In this document: positions 25,168-33,751 of the stretch, piece after piece
Numbering within the stretch: the stretch's first letter is position 1
Layout: each line of letters begins with the position of its first letter
Assembly (NCBI RefSeq): GCF_047124445.1
Contig: NZ_CP138921.1
Location: 3,906,001 to 3,970,000, forward strand
DNA: 64,000 nucleotides
From: Shimia sp047124445
Lineage (GTDB): Bacteria; Pseudomonadota; Alphaproteobacteria; Rhodobacterales; Rhodobacteraceae
Reading direction: 5' to 3'
Notes under the pieces: model-generated
What the model was told of the DNA's origin: nothing
Databases searched by the model: none
The model's input: only the letters and a program-made list of their open reading frames with translations
Made by a program: the position numbers and the translations under genes

Positions 25168-25842
25168 ATGAGTATTGTCGAAGAATTTGCCCTGCGCCAA
25201 AGCATCCGCTTGGGATTGCTTGTTGTGGGGCTGTTGGCGGCAGTGATTTATGCCGTGGCCTTTTGTCATCGGCCGCCGAGCGTCTGGAAGACGGTGGTGA
25301 AGACCATCCCGATGCCGGCCTTTGCGGCGGCAGTTGCTGTGAGCTTTGGTTCCTGGGCGGTGGTTGCGGCGCTGTTGCTTTCGGCGCTAGGCGATCTGGC
25401 GTTGTCGCGAGATGGAGAGAAGGCCTTTCTGGTCGGCTTGATTTCTTTTGCGGCGGCGCATGTAGCCTATGTGGTCTACTTTTGGGAGATCGGGGCTGGG
25501 CCGATGGCGATGCCTTTTTTGTTGGCGGCTCTGGTGGTTTTTGCCTTGTCGACAGAGCGTTGGTTGAGCCCGTTCACGGGTGAACTGCGCTGGCCGGTCA
25601 GAGCCTATGTGGCGATCATTTGTGCTATGGGGGCAACGGCTTTTGGATTGGTCGATCGGCCTTTGGCGGTGGCTGGGGCAGTGGCCTTTATGGCGTCCGA
25701 TACGCTGTTGGCGATCCAGCTATTTCGCATGAAGCCAGATGCGGCTCTCCAACGCATGGTGTCGGTTGCCCTATGGGTGCTTTATGCCGGTGGGCAGTTC
25801 TTGATTGTGGCAGGCGTGGGCTGGGCGACCCCGCTCTTTTAA
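25168..25842 (+). CDS. YhhN-family integral membrane protein (lysoplasmalogenase-like)
   Basis: 224 residues, almost entirely hydrophobic, with about seven or eight membrane segments. Typical YhhN landmarks are SALGDLALSR (about 72-81), the FLVGLISFAAAHVAYVVYF block and a later SDTLLA. The family includes TMEM86-type lysoplasmalogenases that hydrolyse the vinyl-ether bond of lysoplasmalogens; activity here is inferred. It lies behind rnpB and 48 nt before ftsY. Confidence 0.8.
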   Translation: MSIVEEFALRQSIRLGLLVVGLLAAVIYAVAFCHRPPSVWKTVVKTIPMPAFAAAVAVSFGSWAVVAALLLSALGDLALSRDGEKAFLVGLISFAAAHVAYVVYFWEIGAGPMAMPFLLAALVVFALSTERWLSPFTGELRWPVRAYVAIICAMGATAFGLVDRPLAVAGAVAFMASDTLLAIQLFRMKPDAALQRMVSVALWVLYAGGQFLIVAGVGWATPLF

Positions 25843-25890
25843 ATTCCGTCAAATCAGACTAACTGGAAGCAAGCAGTTCCGGAGACCACC

Positions 25891-26985
25891 ATGGCGTTTT
25901 TCTCAAAGCTCAAAGACAAGCTGTTCAAATCGTCGTCCAAGTTGGACGAGGGGCTTGAGGCGATTGTCGAAGATGGCGGCGAAGAGACCGAAGCGGTTGC
26001 GGTTGAGAGCCCTCCCGTAGAGCAGCCCGCGCCTGCCGCGGTTGAGGTGGACGCGGTGCCTGTCGTGGAAGAGAAAGCGCCTGTCGAGGCGCCCAAGTCC
26101 GGCATCCTGGCGCGCTTGACCGGCCAGAACCAAAGCGGCCCGGTTGTGAAGCGTGTGCTTGACGACGATATGCTGGAGCAGCTCGAAGAGCTGCTGATTG
26201 CCTCGGATATGGGCGTGGACACCGCGTTGCGCGTGACCGCCAATATCGCAGAGGGCCGGTTGGGCCGGCGCGTATCTACACAAGAGATCAAAGATATTCT
26301 TGCGACCGAAGTGGCGCGGATTATGGAAACTGTGGCGCGTCCGATGCCGCTCTATCCCTCCAAGCCGCAGGTTGTGCTGGTTGTTGGCGTGAATGGTTCT
26401 GGCAAGACCACCACCATTGGCAAGCTTGCGAGCCAGTTCCGGTCTGCGGGGAAGTCGGTGGTGATTGCTGCGGGGGATACGTTCCGGGCAGCGGCGGTGG
26501 AGCAGCTGCAGGTGTGGGGTGAGCGCGCAGGTGTGCCGGTTTTGACAGCACCGGAAGGTTCCGACCCTGCGAGCTTGGCGTATGATGCGATGACCAAGGC
26601 GGAAGCCGAGGGGGCGGACCTGTTGATGATCGACACCGCCGGGCGTTTGCAGAACCGTCAGGACCTGATGGAAGAGCTTGCCAAGATCGTGCGAGTGATC
26701 CGCAAGAAAGACCCGGACGCGCCGCACAACACGCTGTTGGTGCTGGACGCCACGACCGGCCAAAATGCGATCAGTCAGGTGGAAACCTTCCAGAAGCTGG
26801 CCGATGTGTCCGGCCTGGTGATGACCAAGCTGGATGGCACCGCGAAGGGCGGCATCCTTGTAAGCCTTGCGGATAAATTTGGCCTGCCAATCCACGCGAT
26901 TGGGGTGGGCGAGCAAATTGATGATCTGCAACCCTTTGACCCTGAAGAGTTTGCCGCGGCCTTGATTGGTCTGGAGCAAGGGTGA
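25891..26985 (+). CDS. ftsY: Signal recognition particle receptor
   Basis: 364 residues. An acidic, proline-rich A domain (about 25-75) is followed by the N domain (about 80-150) and the SRP-type GTPase G domain. G-motifs: GVNGSGKTTT (G1), DTAGRLQN (G3) and TKLDGTAKGG (G4 area), ending with GVGEQIDDLQPFDPEEF. FtsY docks SRP-ribosome complexes to the SecYEG translocon at the inner membrane. The ATG follows CGGAGACCACC. It appears to be the first gene of an ftsY-EamA-yciB operon. Confidence 0.97.
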   Translation: MAFFSKLKDKLFKSSSKLDEGLEAIVEDGGEETEAVAVESPPVEQPAPAAVEVDAVPVVEEKAPVEAPKSGILARLTGQNQSGPVVKRVLDDDMLEQLEELLIASDMGVDTALRVTANIAEGRLGRRVSTQEIKDILATEVARIMETVARPMPLYPSKPQVVLVVGVNGSGKTTTIGKLASQFRSAGKSVVIAAGDTFRAAAVEQLQVWGERAGVPVLTAPEGSDPASLAYDAMTKAEAEGADLLMIDTAGRLQNRQDLMEELAKIVRVIRKKDPDAPHNTLLVLDATTGQNAISQVETFQKLADVSGLVMTKLDGTAKGGILVSLADKFGLPIHAIGVGEQIDDLQPFDPEEFAAALIGLEQG

Positions 26986-27013
26986 GCTTGTGCCGATCAG
27001 ATGAGAGCCTGAC

Positions 27014-27919
27014 ATGAGCGCTTGGCTGGTCTCTTTGGAAGGGACTGCCGCTGGTCAACAATTGGCCTTGGCTTTGGCGTTGTCCGCCGCTTTTTTACAC
27101 GCGGTGTTTGGCGCGCTTCAAAAAGGCCGGCATGATCCTTGGCTCACGCGCGGGGCCATTGATTTCAGTTACGCCGCCATGGCGGCGCCCTTTGCGCTGT
27201 TTGTCGTGCCGTGGCCGGAGCCGCATATGTGGCTGATTTTCCTTGGAGCCTTTGTGATCCACACCGGGTACAAGTTGCTGCAGAGCTGGGCCTACACCAA
27301 AGGCGCGTTCACCGTGGTCTATCCGGTGGTGCGCGGGGTGGGGCCGTTTTTCACGGTCATTGGCGCCTATCTGATTTTTGGCGAGACCTTCAGCGGGTTG
27401 CAGTGGTTTGGAGTAGCCGTCCTGATGGCAGGCATTCTTGGTCTTGCGGTCTATAACATGGTGTTCATGACCCAAGGACGGGAGACCCTGCTGGCCGCGA
27501 TGGTGATTGCAGTGTTCACCGGCTTTTTTGTGGCGCTTTATACCACCTATGATGCGTTTGGTATCCGCGCCACTGCAGACCCTTTCACCTTTCTCGCATG
27601 GTTCTTCCTGATCGACGGTTTGGTGTTCCCGGTTTTGGCGACCATGAAATATCGCGCGATGGTGCACCCGCCAGCCCTTGGTCCGTTGATGACACGCGGC
27701 GTCATTGGCGGGTTGGTGGCTTTTGCGAGCTTTGGCTCGGTCATGCTGGCGACACGTTTGGACAATGTGGGCGAGGCGGCCGTTTTGCGGGAAACCTCGC
27801 CGGTGTTTGCGGCGCTGATCGGGTGGCTTGTGCTGAAAGAAACCGTGGGCCCGCGCAGGATTGCTCTGATGGCATTGATTGCGCTGGGGGCTGTGATAGT
27901 GGAAGTGGGCAGGCAATAG
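27014..27919 (+). CDS. EamA/DMT-family transporter
   Basis: 301 residues with about ten membrane helices in two repeats of the drug/metabolite transporter superfamily. The second repeat ends in the usual pattern (TSPVFAALIGWLVLKETVGPRRI). The substrate is unknown; amino acids, metabolites or exported compounds are all possible for the family. It lies 28 nt behind ftsY and 9 nt before yciB. Confidence 0.84.
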   Translation: MSAWLVSLEGTAAGQQLALALALSAAFLHAVFGALQKGRHDPWLTRGAIDFSYAAMAAPFALFVVPWPEPHMWLIFLGAFVIHTGYKLLQSWAYTKGAFTVVYPVVRGVGPFFTVIGAYLIFGETFSGLQWFGVAVLMAGILGLAVYNMVFMTQGRETLLAAMVIAVFTGFFVALYTTYDAFGIRATADPFTFLAWFFLIDGLVFPVLATMKYRAMVHPPALGPLMTRGVIGGLVAFASFGSVMLATRLDNVGEAAVLRETSPVFAALIGWLVLKETVGPRRIALMALIALGAVIVEVGRQ

Positions 27920-27928
27920 GAACGCGCG

Positions 27929-28549
27929 ATGGCTGAGAGTACTTCTGAGAAAAAGATCAACCCAATGCTGAAGATGGGTTTGGAGTTGGGACCGATTGTG
28001 GTGTTCTTTGTCGCCTATCTGCGGCTGCGGGACCAAACCATTGAAATCGGCGGCATAGCCTATGACGGGTTTATTGTTGCCACGGCTGGGTTTATTCCGC
28101 TGTTGATCCTGACAACCGGTATTTTGTGGAAGCTGACCGGCAAGCTCTCGAAGATGCAGGTGGCCACTTTGGTGCTGGTGATCCTGTTTGGCGGACTGTC
28201 GGTGTGGCTCAATGACGAGCGGTTCTTCAAGATGAAGCCAACCATGATCTACCTGCTGTTTGGTGGCGCGCTTGGTGTGGGGCTGTTGCGTGGGCAAAGC
28301 TATTTGAAGTTTGTTATGGAAGAGATGATGCCTCTGAAAGAAGAGGGCTGGATGTTGTTGACCAAGCGGTTGACGGCGTTTTTCATCGGGCTGGCGGTGC
28401 TGAACGAGGTGATCTGGCGCACTCAGAGCACGGACACCTGGGTTTACTTCAAGACCTTTGGCCTGACCGCGGCGGTGTTCGTTTTCTTCATGACACAGGG
28501 CAAGATTTTCCAGGACTACGCGCTGGAAGAAGAGGCCGAGGAGGGCTGA
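27929..28549 (+). CDS. yciB: Inner membrane-spanning protein YciB (septation protein A family)
   Basis: 206 residues, five or six membrane helices. Family marks are KMGLELGPIVVFFVAY at the start, the central VWLNDERFFKMKPT, and the terminal TQGKIFQDYALEEE. YciB/IspA proteins sit in the inner membrane and have been linked to cell-envelope synthesis and division. It is the last gene of the ftsY operon; a hairpin with a T-tract follows at 28603. Confidence 0.9.
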   Translation: MAESTSEKKINPMLKMGLELGPIVVFFVAYLRLRDQTIEIGGIAYDGFIVATAGFIPLLILTTGILWKLTGKLSKMQVATLVLVILFGGLSVWLNDERFFKMKPTMIYLLFGGALGVGLLRGQSYLKFVMEEMMPLKEEGWMLLTKRLTAFFIGLAVLNEVIWRTQSTDTWVYFKTFGLTAAVFVFFMTQGKIFQDYALEEEAEEG

Positions 28550-28602
28550 GGCAGCTTTTCATCTGCGTGCTGCAGAGCACTCATACATTCCGCCAGTTGC
28601 AT

Positions 28603-28628
28603 CTCTGCCAGACCTGCGGCAGAGTTTT
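28603..28628 (+). terminator. Rho-independent terminator behind yciB
   Basis: CTCTGCC (28603-28609) pairs with GGCAGAG (28618-28624) and is followed by TTTT. It lies between yciB and the response regulator, separating the two operons. Confidence 0.6.
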
Positions 28629-28660
28629 GCAAAGTATGTTTGATTTGAGCAGGTTGCGTT

Positions 28661-29311
28661 TTGCACACTATGGTTGTTGTCGAGGATTTGGGGCCTGTTC
28701 GATCCCGGTTCTCTGAAGTGATTTCCGCCCATCCAGAGCTTCAGCTTCTGGGCGCGCACGCCACGTTGAAAGCGGCGAAAGATCATCTGCGTTGTCACGT
28801 TCCTGATGTGCTGCTGGTGGACATTGGGTTGCCCGACGGTTCCGGCATAGAGTTGATCCGGGAGATTCAGGAGCGCAACCTGCCAACGCTGGCGCTGGTG
28901 ATTTCGATCTACGGGGATGAGCAGACGGTGATTCCGGCTTTGGAGGCCGGGGCGGCGGGGTATTTGTTGAAAGATCATCCGCCGGAGCAGATCCCAGAGG
29001 CAATTTTCCAGATGATGGCGGGCGGGGCGCCAATCAGCCCAGCCATAGCACGGCATATGCTCAAGCGGTTCCGCCCAACGGAGACAGAGGCAGAAGAGTT
29101 GCTGGAGCACCTGACCCCGCGCGAGCGGGAAGTGCTGGAGATGGTTGGGCGCGGCTATACATCGTCTGAAATTGCCGAGTTGTCGGGCAAATCCTATCAC
29201 ACGGTCACGACCCATGTGCGCAACATCTACCGCAAGCTGGCGGTGAACTCTCGGGCAGAGGCGGTGAGCAAAGCCATGCGCTTCGGCCTGTTGGATGGCG
29301 CGCGTGAGTGA
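28661..29311 (+). CDS. LuxR/NarL-family response regulator
   Basis: 216 residues. The receiver domain (about 4-120) carries the acidic pair ED (8-9), the phospho-acceptor D54 in LLVDIGLPDGSG and the lysine in LLKDHPPEQ. A LuxR-type helix-turn-helix follows (about 148-212, LTPREREVLEMVGRGYTSSEIA). A TTG start at 28661 has AGG 7 nt upstream, while the ATG at 28670 has a poor site, so I keep the TTG; with the ATG the acceptor would be D51. It overlaps the kinase gene by 17 nt and is its evident partner. Confidence 0.88.
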   Translation: MHTMVVVEDLGPVRSRFSEVISAHPELQLLGAHATLKAAKDHLRCHVPDVLLVDIGLPDGSGIELIREIQERNLPTLALVISIYGDEQTVIPALEAGAAGYLLKDHPPEQIPEAIFQMMAGGAPISPAIARHMLKRFRPTETEAEELLEHLTPREREVLEMVGRGYTSSEIAELSGKSYHTVTTHVRNIYRKLAVNSRAEAVSKAMRFGLLDGARE

Positions 29312-30998
29312 GCTGAGGACGCAGCAGGCCCCCGCGCGGTGGAAGCTGTGGGTTGGTGTGGCGCTGTTTGTGTCCCTGACGCTGTCCTTTCTGGTGCTGA
29401 CACAAGAATCTGCACCAGTGCCGCCCAAGTCTTCGGCGGTGCAATCTGTCACTGAAGTGCGCGTTGTAGGGGATGCACAAGGCTTGCGTCGGTCTTTGCC
29501 ATTCTCCCCTGCGCCAAAGGATCCGCAGGGGACTTCCACGCGCTTGCGTTTTGAAGTGATGCTGGAGGATATTGTCTTGTCCATGCGGCCCAGCCTGTAT
29601 GTGCCGCATTTCGCGCAGGCGATGGAAATCACGGTCAATGGGCAGGCCAATCCGACGGATTTGCCAATTGGCGCGCGCGCTTACAATTGGAACAGGCCAG
29701 CCTTGGTGCGTTTGGACAATCGGCACCTTCGGGTGGGGGAGAATGTGGTTGAAATTCAGTTGAGTTCCACCAGCCCTTTTTCGCAGGTCTACTTGTCCCG
29801 TATGATGGTGGGGCCCTACGATGCGCTGGCGCCGGTATGGCGCGCGCGCATGGCGGCCCGTGTGGATGTGTTGCAGCTGCTGAACACCATTCTGTTTTGG
29901 TTGTCGTCTGCCATGGGAATCCTCTTTCTCTTGCGTCCCAAAGAACGTCAGTTTGGCTGGTTTGCCGCCGGGATCACGTTTACTGCGCTGTATAACCTGA
30001 ATTTTCTGGTCGCTCAGCCGCCAGTACCGATCGCCTGGTGGCAGAGCCTGCTTCTGGTCAGCCTGGGGCTGGGGATGGTTTGCCTGTTCAAGGCGTCGGC
30101 TTCATCCGGGGCCGGTCGCACTCACTGGTTTGGACGCGGAATCGATCGCGTGTTTCTGGCGGGTGCCGTTGGCCTGATCGCGTTGTATGGCCTGCATGAT
30201 GTGCTGTCTGCCGCTGGCGCTCTGTCGCGGGAGCGGACGCAGTTGCTGAGTTATGGGCTCTATACCATTGTGGTGTGTCAAGCCTGGTTTGTTCTGGTCA
30301 AATTTGCCGGTGCGTTGGATCGGTTGGAGACCATCAATGCCGATCTGGACGTGCGGGTGCAGGCCCGGGAGGCCGAGCTGGCCGCGCTTCACGCGCGGCA
30401 AGTTGAGGATGCACGGGATCGGGCCAAAGCGGCAGAGAGAGAGCGGCTGATGCAGGACATGCACGACGGTGTTGGCGGCCGGATCATGTCGGCCATCTCG
30501 CTTCTGGAGCAGGAGGAAATCGGGGTGAAAGGCGCGCGGGATGAGCTGCGCACCTGTATGGAAGACGTGCGGTTGATTGTGGAGAGCCTCGACAATGACG
30601 CCGGTGACCTTAACGCGGCTCTTGCCGATTTCCGCTTTCAGGCGGCCCCGCGGCTTCAACGGCAAGGGATCATCATGCGCTGGCAGGTGGAGGCCTTGAA
30701 TACGGATGTGCCGCCGGAGCATGTGCTACACATTCTGCGTATCTTGCAAGAAACCGTCACTAACGTGCTGCGCCATGCGCAGGCCACAACTATCTTTGTG
30801 TCGGCACAGCAGCAGGGTGGCACCACCGTCATCGAGGTGCGCGATGACGGGCGCGGCTTGCCTGATGAAGGGGCGCGGAGTTCTGGGCGTGGCTTGGGCA
30901 ATATTCGCAAACGCGCGGTTGCGATTGGGGCCGAGGCAATCTGGCACAGCGATGCGAGTGGCACTTCCTTAAGGTTGAGCGTCGCCGGAAATAGCTAG
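29295..30998 (+). CDS. Sensor histidine kinase (HisKA_3/NarX type)
   Basis: 567 residues. An N-terminal anchor helix (about 17-36) is followed by an extracytoplasmic beta-rich domain of about 150 residues (FEVMLEDIVLSMRPSL ... ITVNGQ), then five membrane helices (about 192-338) and a coiled coil (about 340-385). The dimerisation/phosphoacceptor H390 lies in MQDMHDGVGGRIMS. The ATPase domain has an N box (QETVTNVLRHAQA) and a G box (VRDDGRGLPDEG). This layout resembles 7TM-DISM sensors that bind carbohydrates or other ligands outside the membrane. The signal is unknown. Overlap with the regulator gene indicates coupled expression. Confidence 0.88.
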   Translation: MARVSELRTQQAPARWKLWVGVALFVSLTLSFLVLTQESAPVPPKSSAVQSVTEVRVVGDAQGLRRSLPFSPAPKDPQGTSTRLRFEVMLEDIVLSMRPSLYVPHFAQAMEITVNGQANPTDLPIGARAYNWNRPALVRLDNRHLRVGENVVEIQLSSTSPFSQVYLSRMMVGPYDALAPVWRARMAARVDVLQLLNTILFWLSSAMGILFLLRPKERQFGWFAAGITFTALYNLNFLVAQPPVPIAWWQSLLLVSLGLGMVCLFKASASSGAGRTHWFGRGIDRVFLAGAVGLIALYGLHDVLSAAGALSRERTQLLSYGLYTIVVCQAWFVLVKFAGALDRLETINADLDVRVQAREAELAALHARQVEDARDRAKAAERERLMQDMHDGVGGRIMSAISLLEQEEIGVKGARDELRTCMEDVRLIVESLDNDAGDLNAALADFRFQAAPRLQRQGIIMRWQVEALNTDVPPEHVLHILRILQETVTNVLRHAQATTIFVSAQQQGGTTVIEVRDDGRGLPDEGARSSGRGLGNIRKRAVAIGAEAIWHSDASGTSLRLSVAGNS

Positions 30999-31075
30999 TT
31001 CTTGCGATTGTGGTTCGAGGCCCGCTGGCTCAGAATTTCACCTGCTTCAATACATTGTTTTTGATCGGATTTTTG

Positions 31076-31576
31076 ATGAAACGGGTCTTTGTCACGATTT
31101 TCATGTTGGTGGGATTGTCAGGGTTTTTGGTATCAGGATTTGCCACCAGCTATGAGCGCTCGGTCAAAGCCTGGCCGCAGTACCCGGCGGTGGTGGAGCG
31201 TTCCGAAATCTTCACAGGACGCAGCCCCGAAGGCGGTGTCCGTTACAGTGCGGACGTGGCTTACACCTACGAAGTGGCGGGGCGGCAGTATCGGTCGCTG
31301 CAGTTCGGGATCGGCAGTTTTTCCACGTCCTCCCGTGCCACTATTCGGGAAATGCTAGCGCCCTTTCCTGAGGGCGCGGAGGTTATGGCTTACGTGAACC
31401 CGGATGACGCCGGGGATGCGGTTCTGGCGCCGGACACAGATTTGTTTTTCTGGGTCGGCGCTGTAATTGGCGGGGTGTTTGCCGCCATTGCGGTACTGAT
31501 GTGGCTGTTGGTGCCTGCAGAGCTGTTTGTGTGGCGTGGGGTGCGCTGGACGACGCACCGCTGGGATCACGAGTAA
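31076..31576 (+). CDS. DUF3592 membrane protein
   Basis: 166 residues. An N-terminal membrane helix (about 4-22) and a C-terminal one (about 125-147) flank a soluble beta-rich domain with the DUF3592 pattern: SVKAWPQYPAVVERSEI, then YTYEVAGRQYRSLQFG, then PEGAEVMAYVNPDDAGDAVL. Function unknown. I use the ATG at 31076 because upstream in-frame codons are not protein-like. It follows the kinase by 77 nt. Confidence 0.75.
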   Translation: MKRVFVTIFMLVGLSGFLVSGFATSYERSVKAWPQYPAVVERSEIFTGRSPEGGVRYSADVAYTYEVAGRQYRSLQFGIGSFSTSSRATIREMLAPFPEGAEVMAYVNPDDAGDAVLAPDTDLFFWVGAVIGGVFAAIAVLMWLLVPAELFVWRGVRWTTHRWDHE

Positions 31577-31710
31577 GTGCCGGGGTCTGGCACAGGTCTG
31601 TCCGGATTGAACGCGCCTGTAGCCAGACCAATGCGTGACATCTGCCCGAAGACCGATGCAACAATCAAACCAATGACTGCCGAAATACCCACGCACTTGT
31701 AACCAAACAC
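31567..31710 (-). CDS. Possible small membrane protein, 47 residues
   Basis: A GTG-started frame on the minus strand reads through one hydrophobic segment (GISAVIGLIVASVFG) into a polar tail ending NPDRPVPDPGTYS. Codon choice is reasonable and the stop overlaps the end of the DUF3592 gene by 10 nt. There is no convincing ribosome-binding site, and the upstream DNA (31711-31800) is AT-richer and not protein-like. The remaining intergenic DNA up to 31846 holds nothing else I can recognise. Confidence 0.25.
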   Translation of the reverse strand: MFGYKCVGISAVIGLIVASVFGQMSRIGLATGAFNPDRPVPDPGTYS

Positions 31711-31846
31711 TTTTTGAAAAGATCTTGGTGCTAAAATATGTACTTGGGATGCGCGAGACGGCAGCCGAAATAAATCACTAACCTTAGGTATTTTCCGGAT
31801 CGCCGCGCATGTTAGCGACAAAAGCATTCAGGCGGGGCCGTTTTTT

Positions 31847-32542
31847 CTACTGCCCGAACAGATCGGCTTGGATCCAGGTGTCGGATCGGTCCGCGCGCAG
31901 ATCGGCATGCAGAGCCCGCCCGCGCCGCAGGGCAGGACGCTCCCACAAGGCTTTGAGCCAGCGGGCCATGTGGGGTTTGTCCTCCAGCGTTTGCTCTTGC
32001 CCTTCCCACAAGGAAGCCCAGCCCCAGACGGACATGTCTGCGATAGAGTAGAAATCGCCTGCCAGGTACTCGTTCTCGGCTAATCGGCGATCCAGCACGC
32101 CGTAGAGGCGGGCGGTTTCGTCGCGGTAACGGTCTTTCGCGTAGGCGATGTCTTCAGGCGCGTATTTCAGGAAGTGATGGGTTTGGCCGGCCATAGGGCC
32201 AAGCCCGCCCATTTGCCACATCAGCCATTCTTCCACGGCGACACGCTCCCGTTCTGTTGTGCCCATAAATGTGCCGGTCTTGCGCGCGAGGTAGAGCAGG
32301 ATTGCGCCGCTTTCAAAGACTGAGATGGGCTGACCGTCTGGCCCGTTTGGATCAACAATCGCGGGCATGCGGTTGTTAGGGGCGAACTTGAGGAAGTCCG
32401 GCGCAAATTGGTCGCCCTTGCCAATATTAATCAGGTGCGTGGTGTAGGGCAGCGCCATTTCCTCAAGCGCGATGGAAATCTTCCATCCGTTGGGGGTGGG
32501 CCAGTAGTAGAGGTCGATTGGATCAGCGGTAAGGTCAGACAT
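31847..32542 (-). CDS. Glutathione S-transferase family protein
   Basis: 231 residues. The N-terminal thioredoxin-like domain includes LYYWPTPNGWKISIALEE, NNRMPAIVDP (the cis-proline) and ISVFESGAILLYLA (glutathione-binding E-S). The all-helical C-terminal domain follows from about 95, with FYSIADMSVWGW as the N-capping segment. This is the YghU/YfcG-like group often called disulfide-bond oxidoreductases. AGGAG lies 5 nt before the ATG. It follows the alpha/beta hydrolase by 35 nt, and the two probably form a small operon. Confidence 0.88.
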   Translation of the reverse strand: MSDLTADPIDLYYWPTPNGWKISIALEEMALPYTTHLINIGKGDQFAPDFLKFAPNNRMPAIVDPNGPDGQPISVFESGAILLYLARKTGTFMGTTERERVAVEEWLMWQMGGLGPMAGQTHHFLKYAPEDIAYAKDRYRDETARLYGVLDRRLAENEYLAGDFYSIADMSVWGWASLWEGQEQTLEDKPHMARWLKALWERPALRRGRALHADLRADRSDTWIQADLFGQ

Positions 32543-32577
32543 GGGCGCTCCTGTTGCGGTGCCCAAAGTTGCCTGTT

Positions 32578-33489
32578 TCAGGCAGTGCCGCAAGGGGGCG
32601 GTTTGAGGTCGGTGCGGCTGGCCGTGGGCAGCGTGTGGCGCGTGAGTTGTGATTTCAGGAGCGAGAGGGGCAAGGATTGGGGGTGCCGCAGCAAGGAGCC
32701 GTAAAACGCCATTGCGCCGGGCCGCAGATAAGGCGACCAGTGGCAGAGCCAATGCTTAGGGGGCGCGATGGTGTATCCCATTTTGGCGAGGCTCTCCAAG
32801 CTAGGGGCATCGCCCAGTCGAATTGTGACGGCGTTGCGGGCTTCAAATCCGCGACCGATGGAGCGATCATGTGCTGGGTTGCGCCCAAGTAGGCGCTCAA
32901 ACAGGATGTCGTAGAAGGCATTTTCTGAGCTTACGACATTGAACAGCTCTGCGGTGCGCCCAGCTGGCGTGCGCAGGGCCAATGCAACGCAAGGGCGGAA
33001 CACAGCGCCGTTGAGCAAGACAATACGGCCTACGTCTCCGGCTTGTAGGCGGCGCAGCGTACTGAGAGCGACATAGGCGCCCATGGAGTGACCAATCAGG
33101 TGGATTTGACGGTCGGGGGCAATGTCGCGCAGCTCAGTGATCAGCTTTGCGAGCGCGTGAGAGGCGCGCAACGCGGAGCGCAGCGCTTGTTTTAGCGAGC
33201 CCCGGGCGTTCCAGCCAAAGGCGACCCCGAGGCCGGTGTTGTGCGATGTATCCAAGTAACCCAAGCGTTGCGGCCAACTGATGGCTTTGCCGCACGTGGC
33301 GTCGTGGGCGGCAAAGATATGGCTGTGTGGGCAATGATCTGGGTCGTTTGGGTCAAACTTGTATCCGTGCAGCATGATCGTGATCGGGCCAGTTGGTGGC
33401 ATCGCCCGGCGCAACGCAGGCCAAAGGGAGGTTTTGGTACTGTGCAGTACCGGGTTTCTGCCTTCTGCGTTGATCCGAATAAGCGCCAT
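32578..33489 (-). CDS. Alpha/beta hydrolase
   Basis: 303 residues with an alpha/beta-hydrolase fold: the oxyanion strand ITIMLHGYKFDP (about 36-47) and the nucleophile elbow GHSMGAY. The final third is divergent and I cannot place the catalytic histidine with certainty. No signal peptide is seen. The ATG at 33489 has GGGGAAG about 5 nt upstream. It is the upstream partner of the GST gene and divergent from the metZ riboswitch. Substrate unknown. Confidence 0.75.
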   Translation of the reverse strand: MALIRINAEGRNPVLHSTKTSLWPALRRAMPPTGPITIMLHGYKFDPNDPDHCPHSHIFAAHDATCGKAISWPQRLGYLDTSHNTGLGVAFGWNARGSLKQALRSALRASHALAKLITELRDIAPDRQIHLIGHSMGAYVALSTLRRLQAGDVGRIVLLNGAVFRPCVALALRTPAGRTAELFNVVSSENAFYDILFERLLGRNPAHDRSIGRGFEARNAVTIRLGDAPSLESLAKMGYTIAPPKHWLCHWSPYLRPGAMAFYGSLLRHPQSLPLSLLKSQLTRHTLPTASRTDLKPPPCGTA

Positions 33490-33616
33490 GGCGGCTTCCC
33501 CTTTCACCTAAATCCCAGTGTTGCGCGAAAATGTGCAGATTGCGTAAAGCCCGCGTCACAGCTTGGTGAAGGCGCCTGTGTGGCTTGACCTTTGATGCGT
33601 TCAGGCGTAATCCGCA

Positions 33617-33671
33617 GGCGTGGCGATTTGTTACCGGATTGCGGGCCACGTTAAAGATGCCGCTAAAGAGG
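33617..33671 (+). promoter_or_regulatory. SAM-II riboswitch
   Basis: P1 is CGTGGC (33619-33624) pairing with GCCACG (33645-33650), with the loop GATTTGTTACCGGATTGC. Behind it come TTAAAGATGC and CGCTAAAGAGG. This fits the SAM-II (metA motif) pattern: GATTT in the P1 loop, TTAAA after P1, and a GCTAAA segment that forms the pseudoknot. It should bind S-adenosylmethionine and lower expression of the methionine gene metZ. It lies 81 nt before the metZ start and just before a strong terminator. Confidence 0.86.
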
Positions 33672-33683
33672 TCAGGACGAAGG

Positions 33684-33720
33684 AGCCCCTTCCGCTTGGC
33701 CGGAACGGGGCTTTTTATTT
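33684..33720 (+). terminator. Rho-independent terminator between SAM-II riboswitch and metZ
   Basis: AGCCCC (33684-33689) pairs with GGGGCT (33707-33712), with further partial pairing inside (TTCCG with CGGAA), followed by TTTTTATTT. It lies between riboswitch and gene, so the switch may work by transcription termination. The aptamer and hairpin do not share bases, so how SAM binding would influence it is not evident. Confidence 0.75.
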
Positions 33721-33751
33721 GGGCCGGTCAGAGAGGCCCGGGAGAGATGAC

